Under the pieces are notes generated by a model. That model did not search any database. It saw only the letters and a list, made by a program, of their open reading frames with translations, and had not been told where the DNA came from. Positions 1 through 8,974 of a stretch of 64,000 nucleotides of DNA are shown piece by piece. Position 1 is the stretch's first letter. The number at the start of each line of letters is the position of its first letter. A program made the translations under genes and the position numbers. This DNA comes from Bradyrhizobium sp. in8p8 (GTDB lineage: Bacteria; Pseudomonadota; Alphaproteobacteria; Rhizobiales; Xanthobacteraceae), in assembly GCF_000426845.1 (NCBI RefSeq), contig NZ_AUGD01000005.1, positions 1-64,000 on the forward strand, in the 5' to 3' direction.

Positions 1-729
1 GGCCTGATCGGGACATCGGTGTCGGCGCTGTTCCTGCTCGTAATCGCAGCCATCAATCTCGCCATCTTCGCCGGCCTGTGGCGGACGTTTCGCACGGCGC
101 GCGAGCAGGGCCTTCACGATGCCGCAGGTCTCGACAGGCTGCTCGCCCATCGCGGCCTTCTCGCGCGCTTGCTCGGCCCGATGTTCCGCCTGGTGACCAA
201 GCCTTGGCACATGTATCCGCTCGGCTTCCTGTTCGGCCTCGGCTTCGACACAGCGACCGAGATCGGCCTGCTCAGCATCTCCGCCAGCGAAGCTGCGCGC
301 GGTGCTTCGCTTGCCGATATCCTCGTCTTCCCGGCGCTGTTCGCATCAGGCATGGCGCTGGTCGACACTGCCGATTCCGCGTTGATGGTCAGCGCCTATC
401 GCTGGGCCTTCGTCGATCCGATGCGCAAGCTCTGGTACAACCTCACGATCACCGGGGCCTCCGTCGCAGTGGCGCTGTTCATCGGCGGGGTCGAGGCGTT
501 TGGGCTGATCAGCGACCGCCTCGGCCTCTCCGGCGGCATGTGGACGCTGGTCGAGAGCCTCAACGAGTCGCTTGCCGATGTCGGCTTCGTGGTCATCGCG
601 CTGTTCGCGGCCGCCTGGCTCGTCTCGGTCGTGCTCCATCGCCGCATGTTCGCGGATGACCGGCGCGCTTCGCCCGAAGCTGGAGCAGGCTTTGATGCGA
701 CCGAGGCGGTTGTGATGAGGCGTACCTGA
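1..729 (+). CDS. NiCoT-family nickel/cobalt transporter, C-terminal part (5' end outside window)
   Basis: The reading frame is open from the first base, so the gene begins upstream and only about 242 C-terminal residues are present. The stretch LGFDTATEIGLL is the second signature of HoxN/NixA-type nickel/cobalt permeases, and it is surrounded by several hydrophobic segments and a conserved WYNLTIT segment. The family's first signature (HxxxxDH type) would lie in the missing part. The protein should be an integral inner-membrane importer of Ni2+ or Co2+; which metal cannot be decided here. It converges on the next gene with only 9 bases between stops. Confidence 0.88.
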   Translation, partial: GLIGTSVSALFLLVIAAINLAIFAGLWRTFRTAREQGLHDAAGLDRLLAHRGLLARLLGPMFRLVTKPWHMYPLGFLFGLGFDTATEIGLLSISASEAARGASLADILVFPALFASGMALVDTADSALMVSAYRWAFVDPMRKLWYNLTITGASVAVALFIGGVEAFGLISDRLGLSGGMWTLVESLNESLADVGFVVIALFAAAWLVSVVLHRRMFADDRRASPEAGAGFDATEAVVMRRT

Positions 730-738
730 CGCCGCAGC

Positions 739-2253
739 TCAGAGCGAAGCCGCGCTCTGTACCTCTTCCACCGGCAGATCGTCGCCGTTGGGATCGCCCG
801 GTGCCGTCGCCCAGGCCAGTTCCACCAGCGTCACGATCCGGCGTCCGCCCCCGTCGAGCTGGACGACGATCAGGCCCTGCTCCTCCATGTAGCCGAGCAG
901 CCGCTGCGCGCGACGTAGCGAATGCGAGCCGTAGGCACGGGCGATCGCCGCGTCGCCGGGACAGGGCCAGCCTTCCTTCGCCGCACGCGCGATCATCATG
1001 AACACGCCCTGCATGTCGTCAGGCAGGATCGAGGCGCGCAGCGACACATCCTGCCAGGCGTCGTCCTCGGCAAGCTCGGTGCCGAGCCCGGCGCGCGCAT
1101 GCGTCAGCATGCGGCGAAACTCGTTGAGATCGGGCACCGCCGCGCCGAGGCCCTCGATACGGCAGCGGACCACGAATTCCTGATAGAGCACGCCGATGGC
1201 GCGGAACCCGGCGTCAGGCTCGGCCAGCACGGCACGCAGAGTCCGATCCACGCGCTCGCGCCGCTGCGCGAACTCCTCGGCGCTGACCGGCACCTCGACC
1301 ACCTCGGGCCTGATCTCCGCTGTCGCGGCCGTCCTTGCGGCACGCAGCTGCTCGAGCAGATCGGGAGCGGGCCTGCGCTGCGGGCGCCTGGCATCGGGCG
1401 GCGGCGCGGCGAGGATCACGGCGCGCGCATCCTCCAACGTTGCTTCCGGCAGCGGCATCAGCCGCGGCGTGGAATTGCGCGGGCTGGTCTCGGTCGGGCC
1501 GATGTTCAGACGCAGCGGCCGGCGCGACAGCGCAGGTCCCAGCGCCATGAACTGTCCACGCTCGAGATCGCGAAAGGCTTCGGCCTGCCGTCGTTCCATG
1601 CCGAGCAGGTCGGCCGCGCGCGCCATGTCAATGTCGAGGAAGGTCCGACCCATCAGGAAGTTGGAGGCTTCCGCGGCAACGTTCTTGGCGAGCTTGGCCA
1701 GCCGCTGGGTCGCGATGATACCGGCAAGCCCGCGCTTGCGGCCGCGGCACATCAGATTGGTCATCGCGCCAAGCGACAGCTTCCGCGCCTCGTCCGAGAC
1801 TTCGCCGGCGACCGCAGGGGCGAACAGCTGCGCCTCGTCGACGACGACGAGCATCGGATACCAATGGTCACGGTCGACGTCGAACAGGCCGCCGAGGAAC
1901 GCCGCGGCACGGCGCATCTGGTTCTCGGCATCCAGCCCTTCGAGGTTGAGCACGGTGGAGACGCGATGCAGCCGCGCGCGCTCGCCGGCGACCTGAAGGC
2001 CGCGCTCGGTGTGATCCTCGGCCTCGATCACGAGATGGCCGAAGCGCTCCGCCAGCGTGACGAAGTCTCCCTCGGGATCGATGATGGCCTGCTGCACCCA
2101 CGGCGCGCTCTGCTCCAGGAGCCGCCGCAGCAGGTGCGATTTGCCCGAGCCCGAATTACCTTGCACCAGGAGGCGGGTCGCCAGCAGTTCCTCGAGGTCC
2201 ATGGCGGCCGCGGCGCCTGCCGTGGTCTGCCCCATCTCGATTGCAACTGTCAT
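739..2253 (-). CDS. HerA/DUF87-type ATP-binding protein
   Basis: This 504-residue cytoplasmic ATPase has a Walker A motif GNSGSGKS at residues 32-39 and a Walker B VVVDEAQ ending near residue 141. A CRGRKRG..IIATQR segment follows, typical of the HerA/VirD4-like DNA-translocase superfamily (DUF87). The C-terminal 200 residues look like a helical regulatory or winged-helix region and contain no second motor motif. No nuclease (NurA) or Sir2-type partner lies next to it, so neither a repair nor a defence role is supported by context. The function is unknown beyond ATP-dependent nucleic-acid handling, which is inferred from the family. Confidence 0.8.
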   Translation of the reverse strand: MTVAIEMGQTTAGAAAAMDLEELLATRLLVQGNSGSGKSHLLRRLLEQSAPWVQQAIIDPEGDFVTLAERFGHLVIEAEDHTERGLQVAGERARLHRVSTVLNLEGLDAENQMRRAAAFLGGLFDVDRDHWYPMLVVVDEAQLFAPAVAGEVSDEARKLSLGAMTNLMCRGRKRGLAGIIATQRLAKLAKNVAAEASNFLMGRTFLDIDMARAADLLGMERRQAEAFRDLERGQFMALGPALSRRPLRLNIGPTETSPRNSTPRLMPLPEATLEDARAVILAAPPPDARRPQRRPAPDLLEQLRAARTAATAEIRPEVVEVPVSAEEFAQRRERVDRTLRAVLAEPDAGFRAIGVLYQEFVVRCRIEGLGAAVPDLNEFRRMLTHARAGLGTELAEDDAWQDVSLRASILPDDMQGVFMMIARAAKEGWPCPGDAAIARAYGSHSLRRAQRLLGYMEEQGLIVVQLDGGGRRIVTLVELAWATAPGDPNGDDLPVEEVQSAASL

Positions 2254-2412
2254 AACGTCGACTCAAGTCCTGTCATCTGCGGACAGCGGCTTACCAACCG
2301 CGCCGGGGCGCGTCGAGCGTTACGGCGCTAATCAGGCCGCGTTGCCCACGGCGGAGTTCAGGCGCGATGCAACAACCGTAAGAGTGCGGGCCGATACGGC
2401 GCTTGGGGATCG

Positions 2413-2646
2413 TCATCCTGGTTCTCTGGGATCGCAGGAGCCGAATTCCTGCCTGATCCGTTCGATCTCGGCGATGCGCTCGTGCAGCTGCCGCAGGTGT
2501 TCTGGCGATGTCGCCCGCCGGAACCGGAAAGTATCGGCAGTCAGCGGCAGGAACGCTGTTCCGAACGGCGTAGGCTCGATAATGATGGTGCTTCCAAGCA
2601 GCAGGAAACGGTCTGCGCTGAAACGACAAGAGTTGCATAGGGACAC
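2413..2646 (-). CDS. small hypothetical protein, GTG start
   Basis: This 77-residue frame starts at GTG and carries a CNSC pair at residues 4-7. A hydrophobic and proline-rich middle follows, then a basic/acidic helical tail rich in Arg and Glu. The composition looks protein-like, unlike the surrounding shadow frames, but I recognise no family and see no strong Shine-Dalgarno. Overlapping frames on the same strand are about as long, so it may not be expressed. It could be a remnant of a larger gene. Confidence 0.3.
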   Translation of the reverse strand: MSLCNSCRFSADRFLLLGSTIIIEPTPFGTAFLPLTADTFRFRRATSPEHLRQLHERIAEIERIRQEFGSCDPREPG

Positions 2647-3075
2647 TCGTCGTCAACAGTGACATCGACAGCGTCCTGGCTGAAATGCACGACGAGGCCG
2701 GCCTTCTCGGGAACCAGCCGTCTTCGAGATGGCCTTGCAGTCAGGCGCAGGTGAACGAGCGGCAGATGACGGCAAGACACAGGACGTAGACGTAGATTTG
2801 TCACGGCGATGCGGAGCACGGCCGCCGCAATCGGGATCTCGCTGACGCGGGACCGATCGCCAGCCGCAACACCAGTCGCGAGCAGATAACCGCAAGCTCC
2901 GCCGCAAGCAGAAGCAAGGAGCGCGCCATGCTCTGGCGCGACCGGGGCGCCCGCTGCCTCAGGCGTCCGGACCTAGTCACGCCCAACCGCGCGGTCAGGC
3001 TCGTCGCCGTGACAGGCCTGATCTGGCTTCAATCATTCCTGATCGCCTGATCGCCCGCATCCGGAAGCCACCCTA
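2647..3075. other. intergenic stretch without recognisable gene
   Basis: Short frames exist on both strands, but none shows a recognisable motif, a good Shine-Dalgarno or a convincing amino-acid composition. I see no RNA gene or strong hairpin. The stretch may be decayed coding sequence. Confidence 0.45.
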
Positions 3076-4140
3076 TTACTGCGCGCCGGATCCGCCCTGC
3101 ACGATCTTCTCATTCAGCTTCTGGTCTACCGTCTCGACCGTGCGGTCGATCTCGGCGTTGGGCATGCCGAGCTGATGCGAGATCAGCTTCACGAGGAGGT
3201 CGACGCGCTCAATGAAGGGTGCGCCGCTCGCGACTGCGCGCGCGGCCGACGACGGCTTGAGCAGGCTCTCGGCCGCCTTGGCATATTTCGCGAACGGCAC
3301 CTGATCCTGCGGATCGGCGCCGAGCCGACGGGCAATCGCGTCGACGTGATCGTAAATCGTCTGCGAACGCTTGAGATCGCCGTGCACGGCATCGCGGATC
3401 GACTGCGGCTCGTTCGGTGTGATGCAGCGGTAATTGCCGGTGAGCAGCATCGACCATTTTGCCAGCGGTACGAATAGCGAGTCGAACACCTTTAGCTTCA
3501 CGGGCACGTCATGGCCGTCGAGCGTCACCGCGTCGATATCGGCCTCCAATTCGCGCAGCAGCTTGTTGTGCTTCTCGTCGGCAAAGATCGATGCCTTGAA
3601 GTTGGTGGGTAGCCCGACATGAAGCACGTTCGCGGCTTCTTCCGGCGGACGGAATGCCTGGGGGTCGGGCGAGCACAACGTTACCAGGCCCGGCTCGAAC
3701 CGCTCCCACACCTGCGCATTGGTGTAGGCCTCTTCGAGATCCATGCCGGCGAGCGCCGGAATTCGCTTCAGATAGGGCAGCGGCGGCATGTTCATGATCG
3801 ACAGGCACGGCAGTTTGGCCGCCGCAATCTTGACCATGAGAACGCGCACCGTGTGGTTGGTGTATTGCGGCTCCTGCATCGCAAGGGCCACCAGGTCGTA
3901 ACGTGACAGATCGACATTGGCCGGCGTGACCGCATCAAGCTTGCCGGGCAAATCCCGTGAGAGGATCGCACGGTGCACCGCCTCGTCCCGCAGCTTGATG
4001 CGCACCTCGGTACCGTCGCGATTGATCAGCTCCGCTGTCTTGGCGCGGCAGACAAGGGTCACGTTGTGCCCGGCCATGAGCAGCTTCGTGCCCAGCAGGG
4101 AGCCGTAAGAAGCTCCCAGAATCAATATGTTGCGCGCCAT
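3076..4140 (-). CDS. ketopantoate reductase (PanE/ApbA)-like oxidoreductase
   Basis: This 354-residue protein opens with MARNILILGASYGSLLGTKL, a Rossmann nucleotide-binding fold like that of PanE/ApbA proteins. The glycine motif is degenerate (GASYGS rather than GxGxxG). The C-terminal half is helical and holds the long DHVDAIARRLG region expected of a 6-phosphogluconate-dehydrogenase-like domain. The start at 4140 is chosen over an upstream in-frame ATG because GGGACGG precedes it by a few bases and the Rossmann strand begins at once. The predicted activity is NAD(P)H-dependent reduction of a 2-oxo acid or similar substrate. It need not be pantothenate synthesis, since no pan genes are nearby. 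Confidence 0.75.
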   Translation of the reverse strand: MARNILILGASYGSLLGTKLLMAGHNVTLVCRAKTAELINRDGTEVRIKLRDEAVHRAILSRDLPGKLDAVTPANVDLSRYDLVALAMQEPQYTNHTVRVLMVKIAAAKLPCLSIMNMPPLPYLKRIPALAGMDLEEAYTNAQVWERFEPGLVTLCSPDPQAFRPPEEAANVLHVGLPTNFKASIFADEKHNKLLRELEADIDAVTLDGHDVPVKLKVFDSLFVPLAKWSMLLTGNYRCITPNEPQSIRDAVHGDLKRSQTIYDHVDAIARRLGADPQDQVPFAKYAKAAESLLKPSSAARAVASGAPFIERVDLLVKLISHQLGMPNAEIDRTVETVDQKLNEKIVQGGSGAQ

Positions 4141-4485
4141 GCTCCGTCCCTTTGACGATTTGTGCGGTTCTTGAGCCCGGGCTGTCATCCGCGGGCGAGT
4201 TGCCGGCATGTAAAGCGAAGTCCGCGGCGATGGCAACTGGGATAATGCATACAAGGCCGCGCTGGGCCGCCGGGGACAGAACACGGACAGGGTATTCCCG
4301 AGAGATCGCAACCGCGCGCCGATGAATGGCGCCGAAAGGCGCGTCTCGTTCATTCCGCGACGCGTGGGTATCTGTGCCGAACTTGCGAGCCGCGCGTGGG
4401 CAAGGCCGTGGTCCGGGCCGCCTTCGCTAAACGTGATCGCTGGCCAAGGCCAAGGCCTGTTGCTCCACCGTTGCGAGCGCCCGCC
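4141..4485. other. intergenic spacer between MarR gene and PanE-like gene
   Basis: Both flanking genes are transcribed leftward, so this spacer should hold the promoter of the PanE-like gene and the end of the MarR transcript. I see no convincing terminator, RNA gene or conserved operator. Confidence 0.4.
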
Positions 4486-5121
4486 TCAGCCTTGGCCCGC
4501 CACGCGCGCGCGGTCGAGATGCTGCTCGATCTTGGGGCGGTCGCGCGTGCGCTCGAAACTCGTGCAGAGCAGTTCAGTCTCCTCGAGCGAGATCGGAGCA
4601 CGATAGAGCCGACACATGAACTCGGCGGTCGTTCGTCCCTTGCCGGTGCTTGGGCTGCGCTCGGCGAGAAACATGCAGTCCCGGCAGATGCTGGCGTCGA
4701 GACGCTGATGGGCCGCATCGAGGTGATTGAGGATTTCGCGCAGCGAGTCGCGCAGCCTGATACATTCGTCGGTCCCGAGTGCCGCGACGGCATTCACCAC
4801 ATGATTGATCGGGTCGTGCTGGCTCAGGCATTTCTCGCCCTGGGAGGTGACGTGCAGGACGACGGAACGCTTGTCCTCATGCGACGGCTTCCGCACCAGA
4901 AAGGACTTGCTCTCCAGAGTCTTCACGATCTGCGATGCAGTCGCCCGGGTGGCGCCGATGAAGCCGGCAAGCGCGGACGGTGTGCGCGAAAACCTGTTGG
5001 CGCGGCCAAGAAAGCGCAGCGCCATCCACTCCCGGTCGCGCAATCCATGCTGATTGCCTTCGAAATACCAAGCCCTCGCCGCCTGAACCAGCAGCTCGAC
5101 GGCTTCTCGCGCCAATGGCAT
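4486..5121 (-). CDS. MarR-type regulator with C-terminal four-cysteine module
   Basis: This 211-residue protein has a winged-helix core: RDREWMALRFL, then SRTPSALAGFIGATRATASQ as the recognition region, then a wing ending HEDKRSVVL. This matches MarR-family DNA-binding proteins. The unusual part is the tail, with cysteines at 146, 149, 170 and 186 (CxxC-x20-C-x15-C), which could bind a metal or an Fe-S cluster. A paralogue with the same tail lies on the other side of the flagellar locus at 42413-42991. The start at 5121 aligns with the start of that paralogue, and a GGGGCGGGG run lies upstream. Target genes are unknown; control of motility is only a positional guess. Confidence 0.82.
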   Translation of the reverse strand: MPLAREAVELLVQAARAWYFEGNQHGLRDREWMALRFLGRANRFSRTPSALAGFIGATRATASQIVKTLESKSFLVRKPSHEDKRSVVLHVTSQGEKCLSQHDPINHVVNAVAALGTDECIRLRDSLREILNHLDAAHQRLDASICRDCMFLAERSPSTGKGRTTAEFMCRLYRAPISLEETELLCTSFERTRDRPKIEQHLDRARVAGQG

Positions 5122-5945
5122 GAAATCTACCCCGCCCCCGGAACTTCGTCCACGGCGTGCCGAAGCCGCTTTGTGCCCTGCGTGTTCGACGAGCCTGTCG
5201 TGTCGTGCTCTTGTTCGAAGGCATGGACCGCGCCGCGGCCGATCTCGGCTGATAGGCGTCGCCTCGCTGGGAGCGCGAGGCCGTGTTGCCGATAGTATGC
5301 CGACGGCGTGTTCGTCGCGCGGGAGCCGAGATTGCCGTCGCCGGCAGACGGTGGATCGGAGTAGTTCAACCGAAGCCCCCAAAGCTCAAGTCATAAGCAG
5401 ACGTTTCTTGTATTCCGTCGAAACGATGAATGAGCTTCTCAACAAAATCAAGTCGAGACACTCGCGCAGACTGGATGTCACCGCAGGCGAATGTAACGTT
5501 CAAGACAATCTCGCTCTTCCGGACACATGATAGTGAACGCAATCGCTGCGCATCCAGTAACGTGCGCTCAACGCTACGACCGTTTGACTACACGGCATGT
5601 TGCTGTCTTTCATCGACGCAAACTGATTGAAGCTTGTGCATGACGACGATGTGCGTCCGTACTTCATCCACAACTTGTGCGCTTCTGCCGGAAAATCGAC
5701 GGGGAATTCGGAGGAATTGCACGTATTGGTTGTTGTTGCCCGGTCTCACAGAATCGTCCACCGAGTGCGTGCGCCCGGTCACGCGTTGATCTGATCCGAA
5801 TGGTGGGTGCGCTCATGACGGAAATTTGTGATGAATGCCCGCGCGCATGCGCCGGGGGCGTAGCGACATGCGCAATCTCCTGTCGAAAACTCGTGCAAGA
5901 CGGACGGCAGGCGGCTCCTGGGCGTGGCCCCGTCCTCCTTACCTG
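5122..5945. other. long intergenic region upstream of MarR gene and downstream of fliI
   Basis: About 820 bases separate the start of the MarR gene from the 3' end of fliI. Short frames occur on both strands, including a cysteine-rich one near 5677-5945, but none has a recognisable motif or Shine-Dalgarno. The region should contain the MarR promoter. I see no RNA gene, repeat or terminator I can defend. Confidence 0.4.
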
Positions 5946-7295
5946 CTACTCGCCCTTGAGGGTATCCCGCAGCTCGCGGAACGGATCGGCGCTCGGCGGA
6001 GCCGACGCGCCCTGCCGCATCGCGTCGTAGATTCGCGGGACCATGTCGACGGCCTGGTCGAGGCCCGAATCGCGCCCCGATTGATATCCACCCATCAGGC
6101 GAAGGTCGCGCGTGTCCTCGTATTTCGCGATCATGGCGCGCAGCTTGCTCACGAGCTCCCGCTCCTCGGGATCCCAGACGTTATGAGCGAGGCGCGACAC
6201 CGAGGCCAGAACGTCGACGGCCGGATAGCGCGCCTGATCGGCGATGTGCCTGGAGAGCACGATGTGCCCATCGAGTGTGCTGCGGATGGTGTCCGCGATC
6301 GGCTCGTTGTGATCGTCGCCATCGACCAGCACGGAGAAGATCCCGGTGATGGTGCCGGCTCCCTCCTCGCCGGGGCCGGCGCGTTCAAGCAGGCGCGGCA
6401 GATCGGTGAACACCGTCGGCGCGTAGCCGCGTGCGACCGCAGGCTCCCCGGCTGCCAGCGCGACCTCGCGGGCGGCATGGGCGAAACGGGTGATCGAATC
6501 GACCATGAGCAGGACCGATTCGCCCCGGTCGCGGAAGTATTCGGCGACTGCCATCGCAGTCTTCGGCGCCAGCCGCCGCATCATCGGGCTTTCGTCGCCT
6601 GTCGACACGATGGTGACGGCACGGTGGCGGTCGGGGCCCAGCACGTCCTCGATGAACTCGCGCACCTCGCGGCCGCGCTCGCCGACCAGTGCCAGCACGA
6701 CGGTGTCGAAGCCCTGGCTGCGGGCGAGCATCGCGAGCAACGTCGATTTACCGACGCCCGATCCGGCAAAGATGCCGACGCGCTGGCCGGCGCAGATTGG
6801 TGCGAACAGATCGATCACGCGCACGCCGGTGCGCAGCGGTTTGTGCACGCGTGCGCGCTTCATCGCTGAGGGCGCCTCCGCCTCTGCCGAGACCGCCTGC
6901 GATCCCTGGGTGAGGGGTCCCAATCCGTCCAGCGGTGCGCCGACGGCGTTGATCACGCGGCCTTTCCAACTCGGATCGGGCGCGAACGACAGGGGGGGCA
7001 TCCGGTAAGCGACCGAGCCGAGTCCGCCGCCAAACTGCCGGTCGAATGGCTTGGCAACGATGCCGTCATTGTCGATCCGTACCACCTCGCCGATCTGGCG
7101 CTTGCCGGCGGAGTTGACGCCGATGAGCTCGCCGAGCTTGACGAAGCGCGAGAGGCCGGAGACGCGGAAATGCGTCGGCGCGATCTCGGAGATTGCGCCG
7201 CTGACGCTTGCCAGCGGAGTGCTCTGCTGCAGCTCGAGCAGCGCCCATTCGAGTTGCCGAAGAGCGTTCAAGGAAACCGTCCACTTCAATCTCAA
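5946..7295 (-). CDS. fliI: flagellum-specific ATPase FliI
   Basis: FliI is the hexameric ATPase that energises and orders substrate delivery to the flagellar type III export gate. This 449-residue protein carries the F1-beta-like core: Walker A GSGVGKS at 178-184, the GERGREVREF motif, and Walker B VLLMVDSITRFA. The DDHNEPIADTIRSTLDGHIVL and ARYPAVDV segments are diagnostic of FliI/YscN. The start is uncertain: no ATG is available near the N-terminus, TTG at 7295 gives the longest form, and TTG at 7271 is an alternative; neither has a good Shine-Dalgarno. It is last in a leftward operon behind flgF (17-base gap). Confidence 0.97.
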   Translation of the reverse strand: MRLKWTVSLNALRQLEWALLELQQSTPLASVSGAISEIAPTHFRVSGLSRFVKLGELIGVNSAGKRQIGEVVRIDNDGIVAKPFDRQFGGGLGSVAYRMPPLSFAPDPSWKGRVINAVGAPLDGLGPLTQGSQAVSAEAEAPSAMKRARVHKPLRTGVRVIDLFAPICAGQRVGIFAGSGVGKSTLLAMLARSQGFDTVVLALVGERGREVREFIEDVLGPDRHRAVTIVSTGDESPMMRRLAPKTAMAVAEYFRDRGESVLLMVDSITRFAHAAREVALAAGEPAVARGYAPTVFTDLPRLLERAGPGEEGAGTITGIFSVLVDGDDHNEPIADTIRSTLDGHIVLSRHIADQARYPAVDVLASVSRLAHNVWDPEERELVSKLRAMIAKYEDTRDLRLMGGYQSGRDSGLDQAVDMVPRIYDAMRQGASAPPSADPFRELRDTLKGE

Positions 7296-7312
7296 TGCGC
7301 ACGAGGCGCGAT

Positions 7313-8041
7313 CTATTTGCCGGGTTCGCCGAGCGCCCGGATGGCGTTCTGGAGCGAGCTCTCGGTGCCCTCGATCATCGAATTGGTGCCGTCGAAGGCG
7401 CGCGAGGCCGCGATCAGCCGCGTCAGTTCGAGCATCGGATTGGCCCCGGAGCCCTCGACATAGCCTTGCTTGAAGCCGTCCCGGGAGAAATCTGCAATGG
7501 CCGTCGCGGGCCGGTCGGGCGTCACGCCGGAATTGCCGTAGCGCTCGAGGTTGGCGTCGGCCGGAATGTTGAACAGGCCGATGGTGCCGATCTCGTTGTT
7601 GTCCTGGGTGATGGCGCCGCTGCGCGCGATCGAGATCGGTCCGCCGTTCGGGTCGAGCGTGATCTGCGCGCCGCCGGAATCGACGACCGGAAAGCCGCTC
7701 ACGGTCTGGAGATCGCCGTTGGGGGCGATCTGGAGACGGCCGTCACGCGTGTAGACCGTGCCGTTCGGACCGGCGAAGGCGATCCAGCCCTGTCCGACCA
7801 CGGCGACATCGAGCGGGTTTCCGCTTTCGGTGATGTTGCCCATCTCGCGCGAGATGACGTTGTCGCCCGGCGAAGAGAACGCCACCGCAGTAGGGCCTGC
7901 CTTGGACAGCACGGTTTCGAACTTCACCACGTCGGTGCGGAACGCCGCCGTGTTGACGTTGGCGACGTTGTTGGCGATCGTCTGGAGCCGCTTCTCGAGT
8001 GCAACTTGCGCCGACAGACCCACGTAGAGAGCCGATTGCAT
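7313..8041 (-). CDS. flgF: flagellar basal-body rod protein FlgF
   Basis: FlgF is a proximal-rod subunit assembled in the periplasm after type III export. The 242-residue protein has the rod/hook N-terminal signature (LQTIANNVANVNTAAFR), a G-x-GW-x-AF strand and an internal YTRDGRL motif. The C-terminal amphipathic helix LTRLIAASRAFDGTNSMI pairs with the N-terminal helix in this family. It is separated from flgG, unlike in enterics, and lies between the DUF1217 gene (3-base gap) and fliI. FlgG at 14938 is the distal-rod paralogue, which supports calling this one FlgF. Confidence 0.93.
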   Translation of the reverse strand: MQSALYVGLSAQVALEKRLQTIANNVANVNTAAFRTDVVKFETVLSKAGPTAVAFSSPGDNVISREMGNITESGNPLDVAVVGQGWIAFAGPNGTVYTRDGRLQIAPNGDLQTVSGFPVVDSGGAQITLDPNGGPISIARSGAITQDNNEIGTIGLFNIPADANLERYGNSGVTPDRPATAIADFSRDGFKQGYVEGSGANPMLELTRLIAASRAFDGTNSMIEGTESSLQNAIRALGEPGK

Positions 8042-8044
8042 CGC

Positions 8045-8833
8045 TTACCTGTTGAATTTGATGTTCTGAAGGGTCGTCAGCACGTTGGTGTCCATGCTGA
8101 TCGACGTCGCGGCGCCGGCGATCAGGACCAGGGCGGGGTTGGTTGAGCTGTCGTTCCGGGCCTGGGTCGCATCCCACATCGCCGCAAAGCGCTGCACGAA
8201 TTTGGTGATCTTGGCCGGATCCTGGAAGTCGGTGAGCTCGATCTTGCTCGCGATCATCTTGGCCTGGGCGTCGATGTCGGCCGAACTGATCGTCGCCGGC
8301 AGGCCGAGTGCGGTCTGAACGACCTGCGTCAGCGCCTTGTCCGCGAGGATCTGATAGGCGGTCGTGATCGTGGAAGCCTTGCGGGTGAAGTACAGCGCCA
8401 ATCGCAGGCCTTCGTTCTGATCGCCGGCCTTCTCCTCCATGGTCTGCGTGACGTACTGGGTCGCCGTTCCGGTCGTGGCCGCGGCGGTCTGGGTCGCCTT
8501 GTCGCCGAGGGCGGCGAAATTGAAGGCGGTGGCGAATTGCCGGTAGCGGGTGTCGGTCAGCTTGTTGGCGAAGGCGTCCTTGCTCGTTACCCCCTCGGTC
8601 AGCACCTTGCGCATGAACGCCTTGGCATAGGTCATGTCGCTGAGGCCATAAGCCTTCATCGCATAGGAATACAGACGATAGTCCTTCAGGAAATCGTCAA
8701 TACTCTTCACGTTGCCGATATGGCTGAGGAAATAGTCGGTCTCGCGGCTGACATCCGGCTGCTTCGCCACCTGCGTCAGCGACTTGCCCATGTCCTTGGT
8801 CAGCCTGGTGTAGTCCGCGATGGTGGATAGCAT
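8045..8833 (-). CDS. DUF1217 flagellar-locus protein
   Basis: This 262-residue, mostly helical protein begins MLSTIADYTRLTKDMGKSL. It has the repeated pattern around ETDYFLSHIGNVKSIDDFL and YAMKAYGL that I associate with DUF1217 proteins of alphaproteobacterial flagellar operons. It has no signal peptide or membrane segment. It is first in the operon with flgF and fliI, with GAGGA about 10 bases before the chosen ATG; a longer upstream in-frame extension runs through the divergent promoter and is rejected. The role is unknown. The context suggests an assembly or export accessory factor. Confidence 0.8.
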   Translation of the reverse strand: MLSTIADYTRLTKDMGKSLTQVAKQPDVSRETDYFLSHIGNVKSIDDFLKDYRLYSYAMKAYGLSDMTYAKAFMRKVLTEGVTSKDAFANKLTDTRYRQFATAFNFAALGDKATQTAAATTGTATQYVTQTMEEKAGDQNEGLRLALYFTRKASTITTAYQILADKALTQVVQTALGLPATISSADIDAQAKMIASKIELTDFQDPAKITKFVQRFAAMWDATQARNDSSTNPALVLIAGAATSISMDTNVLTTLQNIKFNR

Positions 8834-8885
8834 GACACGAGTCCTCTGGCCGCTGCTGCGGCATCGTCTCAAGCTGCCCCGAATT

Positions 8886-8928
8886 GCTTGCGCGGGGCTG
8901 GCGATACCGAAGCCAGCTTCGCGCAAGC
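8886..8928. promoter_or_regulatory. 17-bp inverted repeat in the divergent DUF1217/motA promoter region
   Basis: The arms GCTTGCGCGGGGCTGGC and GCCAGCTTCGCGCAAGC are complementary over 15 of 17 positions, around a 9-base centre GATACCGAA. In RNA the two mismatches would be G-U pairs. It sits between two diverging flagellar operons, 46 bases upstream of the proposed motA start. It could be a protein-binding site for the flagellar regulator or a leader hairpin of the motA transcript; the sequence alone does not decide. Confidence 0.55.
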
Positions 8929-8974
8929 GTCGCCAACTAGATATTCCCGGTGGGATCGGCGATGGAGCGGCGCG

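Noticed and set aside
922..2331. Long open frame antisense to the HerA-like gene
   Set aside because: It mirrors codon usage of the real gene on the other strand, is His/Arg-rich and has no recognisable motif.
5677..5945. Cysteine-rich short frame downstream of fliI
   Set aside because: No Shine-Dalgarno, it runs into antisense fliI sequence, and no family is recognisable.
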